Source of the DNA: Anaerolineae bacterium
GTDB lineage: Bacteria > Chloroflexota > Anaerolineae > 4572-78 > J111
Length of the DNA stretch: 59,297 nucleotides
Reading direction: 5' to 3'
Assembly (NCBI GenBank): GCA_023151115.1
Contig: JAKLJP010000045.1
Location: 1 to 59,297, forward strand
Positions 14,258 to 22,331 of the stretch are shown one piece after another; position 1 is the first letter of the stretch; the number at the start of each line of letters is the position of its first letter. The position numbers and the translations under genes were made by a program. The notes beneath the pieces were generated by a model, which ran no database searches, was not told the origin of the DNA, and saw nothing but the letters and a program-made list of their open reading frames with translations.

Positions 14258-16108
14258 ATGTCGAAAAAATTGTGGTCATTCCTGCTGCTTTTGCCCTTTA
14301 TCGCGGCGCTGGCCTGTTCGTTTGGGGGTGACAGCAGCGGCACGGAAGGCTTCACCGATAGTGGAACCCCGCAGGCCCAGTGCCCGGCCAACGCGGTCGA
14401 AATCTCGATTGTCTACGCGCCGGAGTCGCAGCTTTACCTGGCGGGCGAGGTTTACGACGCCATCAATCAATTTAATCAAGCCTACGCCGAAGGTCGCAAT
14501 CCCGTAACCGGTCAAGCTTTAGCCAGCGGCGAGCAGGTCATTTGTGTTAAAGGCGAATCCGGCTCTTCAGGGACTATCGCCCAGGGGATCATCAACGCGG
14601 TCATCGCTCCCAACAATGCCAACGTGGCCAAGCCGACGATCTTCGCGCCATCGGTGAGCCATTGGCTGGCTCTGGTTAACTACCAGACCGGCCGCCAGCT
14701 TTTCGACCTGGCCGACAGCCCGCCGACGGCCCTGGCCCCGGTGGTCATGGCAATTTGGGAAAGCCGGCTAAAAGCGATTCAGGCCAAAAACGGCAGCGAG
14801 CCGGTCGGCTGGGCAGAGCTGCTGGCCGTGCTCAACTCGCCCAACGGCTGGGCTGATTACAACGTCCCCGGCAACCGGACCACCGTTTACTACGGCCACA
14901 CGGACCCACTGGTCAGTTCCACCGCTCTTTCGACGCTGATTGCCGAATTTTACGCCAGCGCCCGTGCCAACAGCAGCCAGCCCGACTTTCGCAAGCTGTC
15001 GCTGGAGCAGGTCAACGACCCGCAAGTGCAGCAGGGGGTACGTAACATCGAGGAGTTGATTCGGCACTACTCCTCACGCACCACCGAATTTAAAGAGTAC
15101 ATCGCTCAGGGGCCGGAATATCTGGATTTTGTGGCCCTGGAAGAAAACGATTTGATTTACATCAACCAGGGCAAAACCGAGTACAAGCCGCCGGAGAAGT
15201 TGGTGGCGCTGTACCCCAAGGAAGGCACGTTCTGGCACGAGCATCCTTTTGCCATTCCCCAGGCCGACTGGGTGACGGATGAGCAGCGCCAGGCCGCCAA
15301 AACCTTCACCGAGTATATTCGCAGTGAGGCGGTGCAGAAAAAAGTATTGGAAAGCGGTTTTCGGCCGGTCAACCCGGCGGTAGCGGTGGGCTATCCGATT
15401 GCGACTGAATTGGGGGTTGACCCCAACCAACCGACCACCATTCTGGAAGTGCCGGACCCCGATGTGATTGCCGCCGTGCAGGCCAGTTGGCAGTTTGTCA
15501 AGAAACAAGCCGATGTGCTGCTGGTCATTGACACCTCCGGCTCGATGGCCGGCGACAAAATTGACCAGGCCAAAGCAGCAGCTAACGCCTTTTTGGACAA
15601 AATGCCGGCTCAAAATCGGGTGGGTCTGGTCACGTTTGACAGCCAACCGCGTGTGTTGGATTTCAATACCAATGCTTTGATTTATCTGGACCCCAACAGC
15701 CAGAGTTCTATCCAGCCGCTCACCTCTTTTGAAGGCGGGCAGAGCCAGGTTCGGGCACAGATCAATGCCCTGGAAGCCAACGGCGATACTTCCCTTTATG
15801 ACGCGGTGCAGCAATCTATGGAGTTGCTCAAGCAGTCACGAGATGACCAGGATGACCGCATCCAGGCCATTGTGGTCTTGAGCGACGGCCAGGATACTAG
15901 CAGCCTGACTTCTCTGCAAAGCGTGGTCGAGCTAATCAGCGCCAACAAAGAAGATCGCAATCCGATCATTGTCATCCCGGTGGCTTATGGCGGGGACGCC
16001 GATATTAATGCCCTCAACGGCATTGCCCGGGCCAGCGCCACCCGCGTCCAATCCGGCGATCCGGAGAATATTCAGAAAGTTTTGGAGATTATTGGTAGTT
16101 ACTTCTAA
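14258..16108 (+). CDS. Lipoprotein with solute-binding and von Willebrand factor A domains
   Basis: From ATG 14258, preceded by GTGGAGG, the product has 616 residues. A signal peptide ends in a lipobox LAC (Cys20), so it is anchored to the outer face of the membrane. A solute-binding-type region runs from about 40 to 400 ([33 protein letters not shown]). A vWA domain follows from about 420 with a full metal-ion-dependent adhesion site: DTSGS (Asp425, Ser427, Ser429), the Thr of GDTSLYDA and the Asp of VLSDGQD. Proteins of this combined layout are found in Chloroflexota and actinobacteria with no defined ligand. A longer frame starting at 14069 overlaps the previous gene and lacks a signal peptide. 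Its stop overlaps the convergent leuD-like stop by two bases. Confidence 0.88.
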   Translation: MSKKLWSFLLLLPFIAALACSFGGDSSGTEGFTDSGTPQAQCPANAVEISIVYAPESQLYLAGEVYDAINQFNQAYAEGRNPVTGQALASGEQVICVKGESGSSGTIAQGIINAVIAPNNANVAKPTIFAPSVSHWLALVNYQTGRQLFDLADSPPTALAPVVMAIWESRLKAIQAKNGSEPVGWAELLAVLNSPNGWADYNVPGNRTTVYYGHTDPLVSSTALSTLIAEFYASARANSSQPDFRKLSLEQVNDPQVQQGVRNIEELIRHYSSRTTEFKEYIAQGPEYLDFVALEENDLIYINQGKTEYKPPEKLVALYPKEGTFWHEHPFAIPQADWVTDEQRQAAKTFTEYIRSEAVQKKVLESGFRPVNPAVAVGYPIATELGVDPNQPTTILEVPDPDVIAAVQASWQFVKKQADVLLVIDTSGSMAGDKIDQAKAAANAFLDKMPAQNRVGLVTFDSQPRVLDFNTNALIYLDPNSQSSIQPLTSFEGGQSQVRAQINALEANGDTSLYDAVQQSMELLKQSRDDQDDRIQAIVVLSDGQDTSSLTSLQSVVELISANKEDRNPIIVIPVAYGGDADINALNGIARASATRVQSGDPENIQKVLEIIGSYF

Positions 16109-16608
16109 GCAGCCAACCTCTTTTTCAAATGGGGGAGCAATCCCCCATCGGCAATAATTGCCTGTACGGAGGGCGCAAAGGGGGGAAAAGCAAAGGCCCC
16201 GGCTTCACTTTTGATCAGTCCGGCGGCCAGATCAATTTCAACCACGTCGCCGGGGTTTAGGGCTTCGACGGCGGCGGGACAGGTCAAGGCCAGCAGGCCG
16301 TTGTTGATGGCATTGCGATACCAGATGCGAGCAAAAGAAACCGCAATCACCGCGCTCACGCCGGCCTGCTTCAGGCAGGTGACGGCCTGCTCCCGGCTGG
16401 AACCGTTGCCCCAGTTTTTCCCGGCCACGATCACATCACCGGGCTGCACCTTAGCCGCAAAAGTGGGATCGAGGTCTTCCAGGGCGTGCTGCGCCATTTC
16501 TGCCGGGTCGGTGACGGTGTAGGTATATTTGCCGGGGAAGATGACGTCGGTGTTAACTCCGTCGCCGTATTTCCAGACACGCCCCTGCAAGGAATTAATC
16601 ATTGACAT
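16105..16608 (-). CDS. leuD: Small subunit of 3-isopropylmalate dehydratase / homoaconitase
   Basis: The 167-residue protein has the aconitase swivel domain: [12 protein letters not shown], then [20 protein letters not shown] with the GSSRE substrate loop, and [22 protein letters not shown]. It works with the large subunit encoded upstream. The specificity loop reads KYTYT, neither the clear LeuD pattern nor the YLRT of homoaconitase, while the general text is nearest to the LysU/HacB type. The ATG at 16606-16608 has GGGAG at the right distance; a second Met two codons later is possible. An upstream open frame adds 58 residues that are only the shadow of the Uma2 gene. The Uma2 gene separates it from its partner. 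The stop overlaps the vWA gene stop. Confidence 0.85.
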   Translation of the reverse strand: MSMINSLQGRVWKYGDGVNTDVIFPGKYTYTVTDPAEMAQHALEDLDPTFAAKVQPGDVIVAGKNWGNGSSREQAVTCLKQAGVSAVIAVSFARIWYRNAINNGLLALTCPAAVEALNPGDVVEIDLAAGLIKSEAGAFAFPPFAPSVQAIIADGGLLPHLKKRLAA

Positions 16609-16609
16609 T

Positions 16610-17356
16610 TTATGACTCCCCTGTCTGGCGGCGTAACTGATCCAATTCTGCTCGCAATCGCTGTAACTCGGCCTCGGCTGTATCAGCCCGTTTCGCCTCA
16701 AGCTCGGCCCGTTCGGCCTCTGCCTGGGCCCGTTCAGTTTCAAGCCGAGCGCGGAACACAGCTTCATCCAGAGTAGGCACAACCTCCTGACTAACCGGGT
16801 CTACTATTCGCAACAGCTCGCCCCTGGGCTGTAGAATTACTCCTAACTCTTGACTGGACAGTGTTCCGGCGGCAGATAATGTCATCGGTTGATAATAATT
16901 GTTGACCAAGCGAAAGCCTTGCAGCCGGGGCGAGAGGTACTCATCCAGAGGATCAAACAAAAAGTATTCGGGCACACCCAATTTTTCATACAACGCTCGT
17001 TTTCCGCCTAAATCTTCCAGCCAGGTACTGGCTGAAGTAATCTCAAAAACGGCGCAGGGCGCTGCCCGCTCCTGCCACAATTTATAGACCCGCCGGCGCT
17101 GTTTCGAGATGCCTTTGACCACAAAAACATCAGGCACTTTAAAAGCAGCGGGATTACCCTCCTCGTAGTAAAACAACATATCAGCCGCCACATAAGTCGT
17201 CTCGGCCTGCTGAAAAAAGTGACGTAATGATTGAAACAAATGCAAAATGGCCATGATGTGAAATTCAGTTTCGCCCATAGGTTGCCCATCCGACTCAGGA
17301 TAATGGATATCCGGTTTGACCGGAATTGAGGGGGCAAAGGTAATAAGCTTTTCCAT
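16610..17356 (-). CDS. Uma2-family (DUF820) putative endonuclease with C-terminal coiled coil
   Basis: The 248-residue protein has the Uma2 core: an N-terminal helical part, the acidic PDVFVVKG strand and [15 protein letters not shown] with the PD-(D/E)XK-type Asp and Glu, then [18 protein letters not shown], the most conserved block of the family. From about 205 to 245 it is an Ala/Glu/Arg-rich coiled coil ([21 protein letters not shown] in part), a common tail in these proteins. Uma2 members are multiplied in cyanobacteria and Chloroflexota and behave like mobile genes of unknown role; a nuclease fold is predicted. Here it sits between the large and small dehydratase subunit genes, 23 bases after the first and 1 base before the second, as if inserted cleanly into the operon. 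Confidence 0.9.
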   Translation of the reverse strand: MEKLITFAPSIPVKPDIHYPESDGQPMGETEFHIMAILHLFQSLRHFFQQAETTYVAADMLFYYEEGNPAAFKVPDVFVVKGISKQRRRVYKLWQERAAPCAVFEITSASTWLEDLGGKRALYEKLGVPEYFLFDPLDEYLSPRLQGFRLVNNYYQPMTLSAAGTLSSQELGVILQPRGELLRIVDPVSQEVVPTLDEAVFRARLETERAQAEAERAELEAKRADTAEAELQRLRAELDQLRRQTGES

Positions 17357-17379
17357 CTTAACCTCCTTACCCGGCCATG

Positions 17380-18702
17380 TTACAACACCTGCTCCGGCCC
17401 GGCAATTTTGCCCGCAATTGCGCTGGCGGCGACAACAGCCGGGGAAGCCAGGTAAATGTCGGACTCACGGGTGCCCATACGTCCGCGAAAATTGCGATTG
17501 GCGCTGCTAATGGTGACTTCGCCGGGGGCGGGAATGCCCATGTGGTTGCCCATACACGGCCCGCAGCCCGGCGAATTAAAGGTGGCGCCGGCGGCCAGCA
17601 GCGTTTCGACATAGCCGGCTTTAACGGCATCCAGGTAAACCTGGGATGAAGCGGGAATGATGAGCAGCCGTGTGCCCGGCGCGACCCGCCGCCCGGCCAT
17701 AATTTGAGCGGCGATGGCAATATCTTCCAGCCGGCCATTGGTGCATGTGCCCAAAAAAGCCTGGTCTACTTTTGTCCCGGCTACGGCACTCAAAGGCTTG
17801 ACGTTATCTACACTGTGTGGACAGGCGACCTGCGGTTCAATCGCCCCGGCCTCAAATTCGTACTCGGCCAGATAGGTGGCGTCCGGGTCGGGCGCTAAAT
17901 CACGGCTGGCAGCCTCCCATTCCTGGATTGGGGATTGTGAGTCTCTTTCTCCCCTGCTCCCCCGCTCCCCTGCTCCCCTGCTGACCTGCTGCTCCAGCCA
18001 ATCAAATGTCACCTTATCCTGCATAACCCACGAATTCTTTGCGCCCATCTCGGCCATCATGTTGGGTAAGACAAAACGGCTGGCCATGCTCATCCCGGCG
18101 ACAGCTTCGCCATGAAACTCCACGCTGGCGTACAGGCCGCCATCCGCGCCCAATTGGCCGATGATGAACAGGGCAATATCTTTGCTTGTCACCCAGGGGT
18201 TGAACGCGCCATGGAGGGTAATTTTGAGACTTTCCGGGACGCGCAGCCACAATTGGCCGGTCGCCCAGATTGCCGCCATTTCGCTGCGGCCCACGCCGGC
18301 CCCGAACGCGCCCAGCGCCCCATAGTGGGTCGAATGGCTGTCGGCCCCTAGCAAGAGCACGCCGGGATAGATTAGTCCTTCCTCGCACAAAACTTGATGG
18401 CAAATGCCCCGACCTACCTCAAAAAAATGGCTGACGCTCTGGACAGCCACAAAGCGGCGCACTTCGGCATGGTTTTGGGCATGCTGCGTGGTGGGTGGTG
18501 GGGCGGCATGATCCAGGGTAATGGCCAGCCGCTCTGGATATTTCACCCGCTCGATCCCCAAACTGTAAAAAGTTTTGGCAATGGCCGCCGTATTATCGTG
18601 GCTCAGGGCCACATCCGGGGTCACATCAAGCACCTGGCCCGGCGTTACCTCCGGCAAACCGGCATTTTTAGCAAGAATTTTTTCAACAAAAGTATGGCCC
18701 AT
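17380..18702 (-). CDS. leuC: Large subunit of 3-isopropylmalate dehydratase / homoaconitase
   Basis: From the ATG at 18700-18702 the product has 440 residues of the aconitase family: [44 protein letters not shown], the cluster cysteines at about 320 (GTCTNGR), 380 and 383 (GCGPCMGNH), and the final [12 protein letters not shown]. It dehydrates and rehydrates an isopropylmalate- or homocitrate-type acid. An upstream Met would add 17 residues coded by heptamer repeats, so it is rejected. Between about residues 240 and 267 there is an odd Arg/Gly/Ser/Glu-rich segment encoded by repeats of the GCTCCCCT type, in a loop between strands; the gene has tolerated it in frame. It follows the synthase gene by 69 bases. 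Confidence 0.88.
   Translation of the reverse strand: MGHTFVEKILAKNAGLPEVTPGQVLDVTPDVALSHDNTAAIAKTFYSLGIERVKYPERLAITLDHAAPPPTTQHAQNHAEVRRFVAVQSVSHFFEVGRGICHQVLCEEGLIYPGVLLLGADSHSTHYGALGAFGAGVGRSEMAAIWATGQLWLRVPESLKITLHGAFNPWVTSKDIALFIIGQLGADGGLYASVEFHGEAVAGMSMASRFVLPNMMAEMGAKNSWVMQDKVTFDWLEQQVSRGAGERGSRGERDSQSPIQEWEAASRDLAPDPDATYLAEYEFEAGAIEPQVACPHSVDNVKPLSAVAGTKVDQAFLGTCTNGRLEDIAIAAQIMAGRRVAPGTRLLIIPASSQVYLDAVKAGYVETLLAAGATFNSPGCGPCMGNHMGIPAPGEVTISSANRNFRGRMGTRESDIYLASPAVVAASAIAGKIAGPEQVL
17947..17985. repeat. Short tandem repeat inside leuC
   Basis: Four units of the TGCTCCCC / CGCTCCCC word lie in tandem. On the coding strand they give the residues [12 protein letters not shown], foreign to the family. 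The same word occurs in the intergenic block at 12111-12185. Confidence 0.65.
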
Positions 18703-18707
18703 TTTGG

Positions 18708-18778
18708 TAAAGGATGAAGGATGAGGGCGGAAGGATGAAAGTAATTTTTTCATCCTTCATCCTTCCTCCTTCATCTTT
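18708..18778. repeat. Heptamer repeat hairpin between the synthase and leuC
   Basis: AAGGATG and GAAGGATG units (18710-18738) are followed by TAATTTTTT and then by TCATCCT, TCCTCCT and TCATCTT units (18750-18775). The halves are complementary and would fold into one stem. It overlaps the last codons of the synthase. Confidence 0.75.
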
Positions 18779-20129
18779 TTAAACTGACGGCTGCCTCGCG
18801 GCCATAGGTTTCAGCGATTTCTGCTTTTGGGCTGGGGGTAAATTCAGCTTCCTGGTCGGCGTCCAGGCGCTGGAGGATGTTATCTTTAAAGCGTTCCGGC
18901 ACGGTGATGTGGCTCAGGCCAAATTGGTTGTCGGCAATGTCAATCAGGATTTCGGTGGGCGAGTCGTTTGGCCCAATGTTGTAAACCCGCTCTTTAAAAA
19001 CGGCGGCAATTTGCCGGGCTGTACCTTCGTCGAGGTTATAGCCTTTGATTTCTTTGAGGAAGTAGTGAATAATGTTCCAGCCGCTCAAGGGTCCCAACAA
19101 CACTTCTGACTCGCTTACGCCAAATTGATCCAGCGGAAAGGCTTCGTAGGTGGCGGCGTGGTTGAGCAGGGCTTTTTGGTGAACACCGGCGGTGTGAGTG
19201 CGGTTGGTCAAACTGACCGGCTCTTTAGAAGGCACCAGCTTTTTCAGCTTGGAGGCAAACATAACATTGATGGGGTAGGAGCCGCGCAAATTATAGCCCT
19301 CCAGGTGGTCATAAGCTTTGTCAATGTAGAGATTAAAAAACAGAGCCGTCATCGAGGTAATGCCGGAACGCTCGCCGACGCCCAGCAGGGTAGTGTTGAT
19401 GTAGCGCATGCCATTTTTAACGGCTTCCAGGGCATTAAACAAGGCAAATCCACGATCATCATGAAAATGCCCTTCAAAGTTCATGGTTGGGTAGCGTTCG
19501 CGCAAGGCTTTGACGCGCTGGACCACCCCGGTGGGCGTCGCCACCCCCACCGTATCAGGCGTACCGAGGCGGTCAACAAAAGGCACAATCTCATCATAGA
19601 CCCGGAAAAGTTGAGGTTCAGGGGTGCGGAAAGCGTCCTCACCGCTGAAGCGCAGGATCAACTCCGGGTAATGCCGGCGCACTTCTTCCAATAACGTTCT
19701 GGCCCGGCGGGTCAACTCATCCAGATCGCGGCCATGGTTGTACATGCGTGATGTTTCGGACAGGCCGATGTAAAAATTGAGGCCGTCGGCCCCGGCCTCA
19801 ACCGCCGAAGCTACATCGTCGGGGTGGCAGCGCACGTGGGCCAACAAAAAGGTATAACCCTTTTGCATAATCAGTTCATCGCGCACCGCCTTGATGGCTG
19901 CAAAATCATCTCGCTCTTGCGGGCTGACAATGGGCGCAAACAACTCGATAAACTTAACTCCGTACACAATCAGGGCGCGGGCAATTTCGACTTTGTCGTT
20001 TTGATTAAAAAAATATTTGTAATGGTCATGCAAAAGCGAGCTTTGCGAGCCTTCGCGCAGAGTGGTATCAATAATTTCCAACTGGCGCGGGCGGTAATAC
20101 TTGAATTGAAAGGGATTGGCTGCCATCAT
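18771..20129 (-). CDS. Homocitrate / 2-isopropylmalate synthase family protein
   Basis: The 452-residue DRE-TIM metallolyase starts IIDTTLREGSQSS (acid and Arg of the active site), with SETSRMYNHGRDLDEL, LRFSGEDAFRTP, the metal ligands in EGHFHDDRG and TAGVHQKALL in the C-terminal part. The SRMYNHG and RFSGEDAFR blocks resemble homocitrate synthases (Lys20/NifV) more than LeuA. It lacks the long LeuA regulatory domain, ending some 60 residues after the catalytic part. It would condense acetyl-CoA with 2-oxoglutarate or 2-oxoisovalerate, and its product would pass to the neighbouring dehydratase. With leuC/leuD this fits either the aminoadipate lysine route or leucine synthesis. It overlaps smpB by four bases. 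Confidence 0.82.
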   Translation of the reverse strand: MMAANPFQFKYYRPRQLEIIDTTLREGSQSSLLHDHYKYFFNQNDKVEIARALIVYGVKFIELFAPIVSPQERDDFAAIKAVRDELIMQKGYTFLLAHVRCHPDDVASAVEAGADGLNFYIGLSETSRMYNHGRDLDELTRRARTLLEEVRRHYPELILRFSGEDAFRTPEPQLFRVYDEIVPFVDRLGTPDTVGVATPTGVVQRVKALRERYPTMNFEGHFHDDRGFALFNALEAVKNGMRYINTTLLGVGERSGITSMTALFFNLYIDKAYDHLEGYNLRGSYPINVMFASKLKKLVPSKEPVSLTNRTHTAGVHQKALLNHAATYEAFPLDQFGVSESEVLLGPLSGWNIIHYFLKEIKGYNLDEGTARQIAAVFKERVYNIGPNDSPTEILIDIADNQFGLSHITVPERFKDNILQRLDADQEAEFTPSPKAEIAETYGREAAVSLKR

Positions 20130-20599
20130 TCTACTCCTTTTTGCCGCCGCCCGATGGCGCGGGCCATCTGGCGCTGGTCGTCTCGTTCCCGGACAGTTTC
20201 GCGTTTATCGTGTAATTTTTTGCCCCGAGCCAGCCCCAATTCCACTTTAGCTCGGCTGTTTTTAAGATAAATTTGCAGCGGCACCAGGGTTAACCCTTTT
20301 TCCTGCAACTTACCGGTCAATCGGTTAATTTCACGACGATGCATCAACAATTTGCGGTCACGACGCGGTTCGTGGTTTTCGTAGCTAGCCTGGTGGTAGG
20401 GAGCAATGTGGGCATTGAGCAGCCATAACTCGCCATCACGGATGGCAGCGTAACCATCGCGCAGGTTGACTTGCCCGGCCCGGATAGATTTGATCTCGCT
20501 GCCGGTCAGCACAATACCCGCTTCAAAGGTATCTTCGATGTGATAATCATGGCGGGCTTTCCGGTTACTGGCAATTACTTTTACAGGTTGATTACTCAT
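20126..20599 (-). CDS. smpB: SsrA-binding protein SmpB
   Basis: The 157-residue protein is a complete SmpB: ASNRKARHDYHIEDTFEAGIVLTGSEIKSIRAG, LRDGYAAIRDGELWLLNAHIAPY, the KLLMHRREI motif and the basic tail GRRQKG that folds into the mRNA channel. It binds tmRNA and brings it to stalled ribosomes. The ATG at 20597-20599 begins the conserved text; an open frame reaching 20767 adds residues coded by a repeat and by the protease end, and is rejected. The stop overlaps the synthase start (ATGA), so a core quality-control gene is translationally coupled with an amino acid biosynthesis gene. Confidence 0.95.
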   Translation of the reverse strand: MSNQPVKVIASNRKARHDYHIEDTFEAGIVLTGSEIKSIRAGQVNLRDGYAAIRDGELWLLNAHIAPYHQASYENHEPRRDRKLLMHRREINRLTGKLQEKGLTLVPLQIYLKNSRAKVELGLARGKKLHDKRETVRERDDQRQMARAIGRRQKGVE

Positions 20600-20612
20600 G
20601 GTTAGAAGGTTG

Positions 20613-20690
20613 CGCTCTGCGTGCCTTCGGCAAGGTTGGAAGGTTGGAAGCCTAATAGTTTCCAATCCTCCAACCTTCCAGGCCGCCAGT
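20613..20690. repeat. Repeat hairpin between the S41 protease and smpB
   Basis: GGTTGGAAGGTTGGAA is followed by a 10-base spacer and then TTCCAATCCTCCAACCTTCC, complementary at most positions. It begins at the S41 stop and would fold into a stem of about 16 bp in the transcript entering smpB. Confidence 0.7.
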
Positions 20691-21971
20691 TTATTTGACT
20701 GACTCGCTAAGTGACATAGGGGACGATTGTTGCAAATATTCAACTGCCGCGTCAAGTTGAGGGTCAAGCCCCTGTTCGGTATCGGCGGCGGTCATTTCTA
20801 CTATAATATCAGGCGTGATGCCCTGGCCGTGAATCTGGCGGGCAGCCGGGGTCAGCCACTCGGCAATAGTCACCCGTAATTCGGAGCCGTCTGACAAATT
20901 GTGCGGCAGTTGGACTGTGCCTTTGCCAAAGGTCTGCTCCCCAATGAGGGTGGCTCGCGCCAAATCTTGCATGGCTCCGGCCACAATCTCGCTGGCGCTG
21001 GCGCTGCCGCCGTTGACCAGCAGCACCAGGGGTATCTCGGTTGCCACGTGGTGATGATTACCGGCCTCAAATTTTTTCTGCTGGCCGTCTTTTAGCTTTT
21101 CAATCACCACCGTTCCCTCGGCGATAAACAGGCTGCTCACTTCCACCGCTTCGGACAGCAAGCCGCCGGGATTGCTGCGCAAATCAAAGACGATAGCCAC
21201 AGCGCCTTGATCCTGTAGCGTTTTTACAGCGCGGGCCACTTTTAGGGTCGCGCCATTGCTAAATTGGGTCAGCCGGACATAACCAATCTGAGGGGCGTCC
21301 GGCAAAATTTTAGCTTCGATCACCTGGATCTCGATTTTGGCCCGAACCACCTCTACTGCAAATGGCTCCGGTTCTCCCTCACGCTCAACCGTCAAAACAA
21401 CCGACGAGCCGGCCGGCCCACGAATCAGGCCGACCGCTTCGTACAGGCTCAAGCCTTTGACCGGGCCATCATCTATTTTTAAGATCACATCGCCGGGACG
21501 CAACCCGGCTTTGAACGCGGGCCGATCCGGCAGCGCCTCGACCACCACCAACTGGTCTATTTCATTCAGGCGAATAGTAGCGCCAATACCTTCAAAACTG
21601 CCCCTGATATTTTCACTCATCACGGCGGCGCGGGCCGGGTCAATAAAGGCAGTATGCTGGTCGTCAAAAGTGCTGACCATACCCTGGATAGCGCCGTAGA
21701 CCCGTTCGCTGTCCGAGGGAATTTCACCGTAAAATTGGTCATTCAAAAATGACCAGGCTTCCCAAAACGTCTTAAATTCGTCGGGCGCTTGAGCGGGGTT
21801 TGGCCCCGGCGGTTTGCTCAAGAGGCTGCCAGACTCAAAGGAAGGGGCTGCCGCTAATTGAGGCGGGGCCAGAAAGGAAGCATAATAGGCCATTCCGGCT
21901 AAAAAAGAGCCAAAGGTAACTATCCCGGCCAGGCAAACCATCAGCAAAAGTTTAGGAAGACGTTGCATCAA
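20691..21971 (-). CDS. S41 family carboxyl-terminal processing protease (CtpA type), copy 1
   Basis: The 426-residue protein has an N-terminal membrane helix (about 7-30), a helical part with FYGEI and the AIQGMVSTFDDQHTAFIDP block, a PDZ domain (about 110-190, FEGIGATIRL to VKGLSLYEAVGLIRG) and the S41 catalytic core: LRSNPGGLLSEAVE, NGGSASASEIVAGAMQD with the nucleophile Ser, and TFGKGTVQ with the base Lys. It is secreted and anchored, and degrades or trims envelope proteins from the C-terminus. AAAGGTG before the ATG supports the start. A close relative follows upstream at 22332, and the two enclose a frameshifted small gene. Confidence 0.93.
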   Translation of the reverse strand: MMQRLPKLLLMVCLAGIVTFGSFLAGMAYYASFLAPPQLAAAPSFESGSLLSKPPGPNPAQAPDEFKTFWEAWSFLNDQFYGEIPSDSERVYGAIQGMVSTFDDQHTAFIDPARAAVMSENIRGSFEGIGATIRLNEIDQLVVVEALPDRPAFKAGLRPGDVILKIDDGPVKGLSLYEAVGLIRGPAGSSVVLTVEREGEPEPFAVEVVRAKIEIQVIEAKILPDAPQIGYVRLTQFSNGATLKVARAVKTLQDQGAVAIVFDLRSNPGGLLSEAVEVSSLFIAEGTVVIEKLKDGQQKKFEAGNHHHVATEIPLVLLVNGGSASASEIVAGAMQDLARATLIGEQTFGKGTVQLPHNLSDGSELRVTIAEWLTPAARQIHGQGITPDIIVEMTAADTEQGLDPQLDAAVEYLQQSSPMSLSESVK

Positions 21972-21984
21972 AACACCTTTTTCT

Positions 21985-22274
21985 TTAACTCAACAGGGTT
22001 TGTTTCAATTCGGTAAAAGCGGCTTCCTCAAAATCTATCCTTTCTTGAATAATACTCCTTAGCCAATCCTCCACACTAGACTTTTGCGCAACTGAGCAAA
22101 AAAAGCAGCTCGGGCAGCTATTTCAGGAGACAACGACATTGTTGTTGGAATAGCCAAATGGACAGAGATAGTTTCTTCCCAGGCTGAGTCATTCTCAGTC
22201 TGGCTGATTACAATTTCGTCAATTTCTGCTTCTGAAAGACCCTTTACTTGATCTATGTCTTTCATACTTGCCAT
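21985..22274 (-). pseudogene. Frameshifted small CopG/antitoxin-like gene
   Basis: The open frame from 22274 codes 71 residues (SLSEAEIDEIVISQ, then PTTMSLSPEIAARAAFFAQLRK) and stops soon after SLVWRIG. Shifting by one base at the AAAAG run (22081-22085) gives SSVEDWLRSIIQERIDFEE followed by AAFTELKQTLLS and a TAA at 21985-21987. The joined text is the standard form of a small family with a ribbon-helix-helix-like LSPEIAARAA..AQ segment and a C-terminal ERIDFEEAAF helix, resembling antitoxins of orphan type. So this is either a pseudogene or a sequencing slip in an A run. It lies between two S41 paralogues. Confidence 0.7.
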
Positions 22275-22331
22275 CCTGTAATGATACGCACTATGTTATT
22301 CGATTTGAGTTGAAAAATGAGTTTAAGTCAA

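Noticed and set aside
16609..16782. N-terminal extension of the leuD-like frame
   Set aside because: These residues are the shadow of the Uma2 coiled coil in another frame; the conserved text begins at 16608.
20600..20767. N-terminal extension of SmpB
   Set aside because: It is coded by a repeat hairpin and the end of the S41 gene; SmpB homology starts at 20599.
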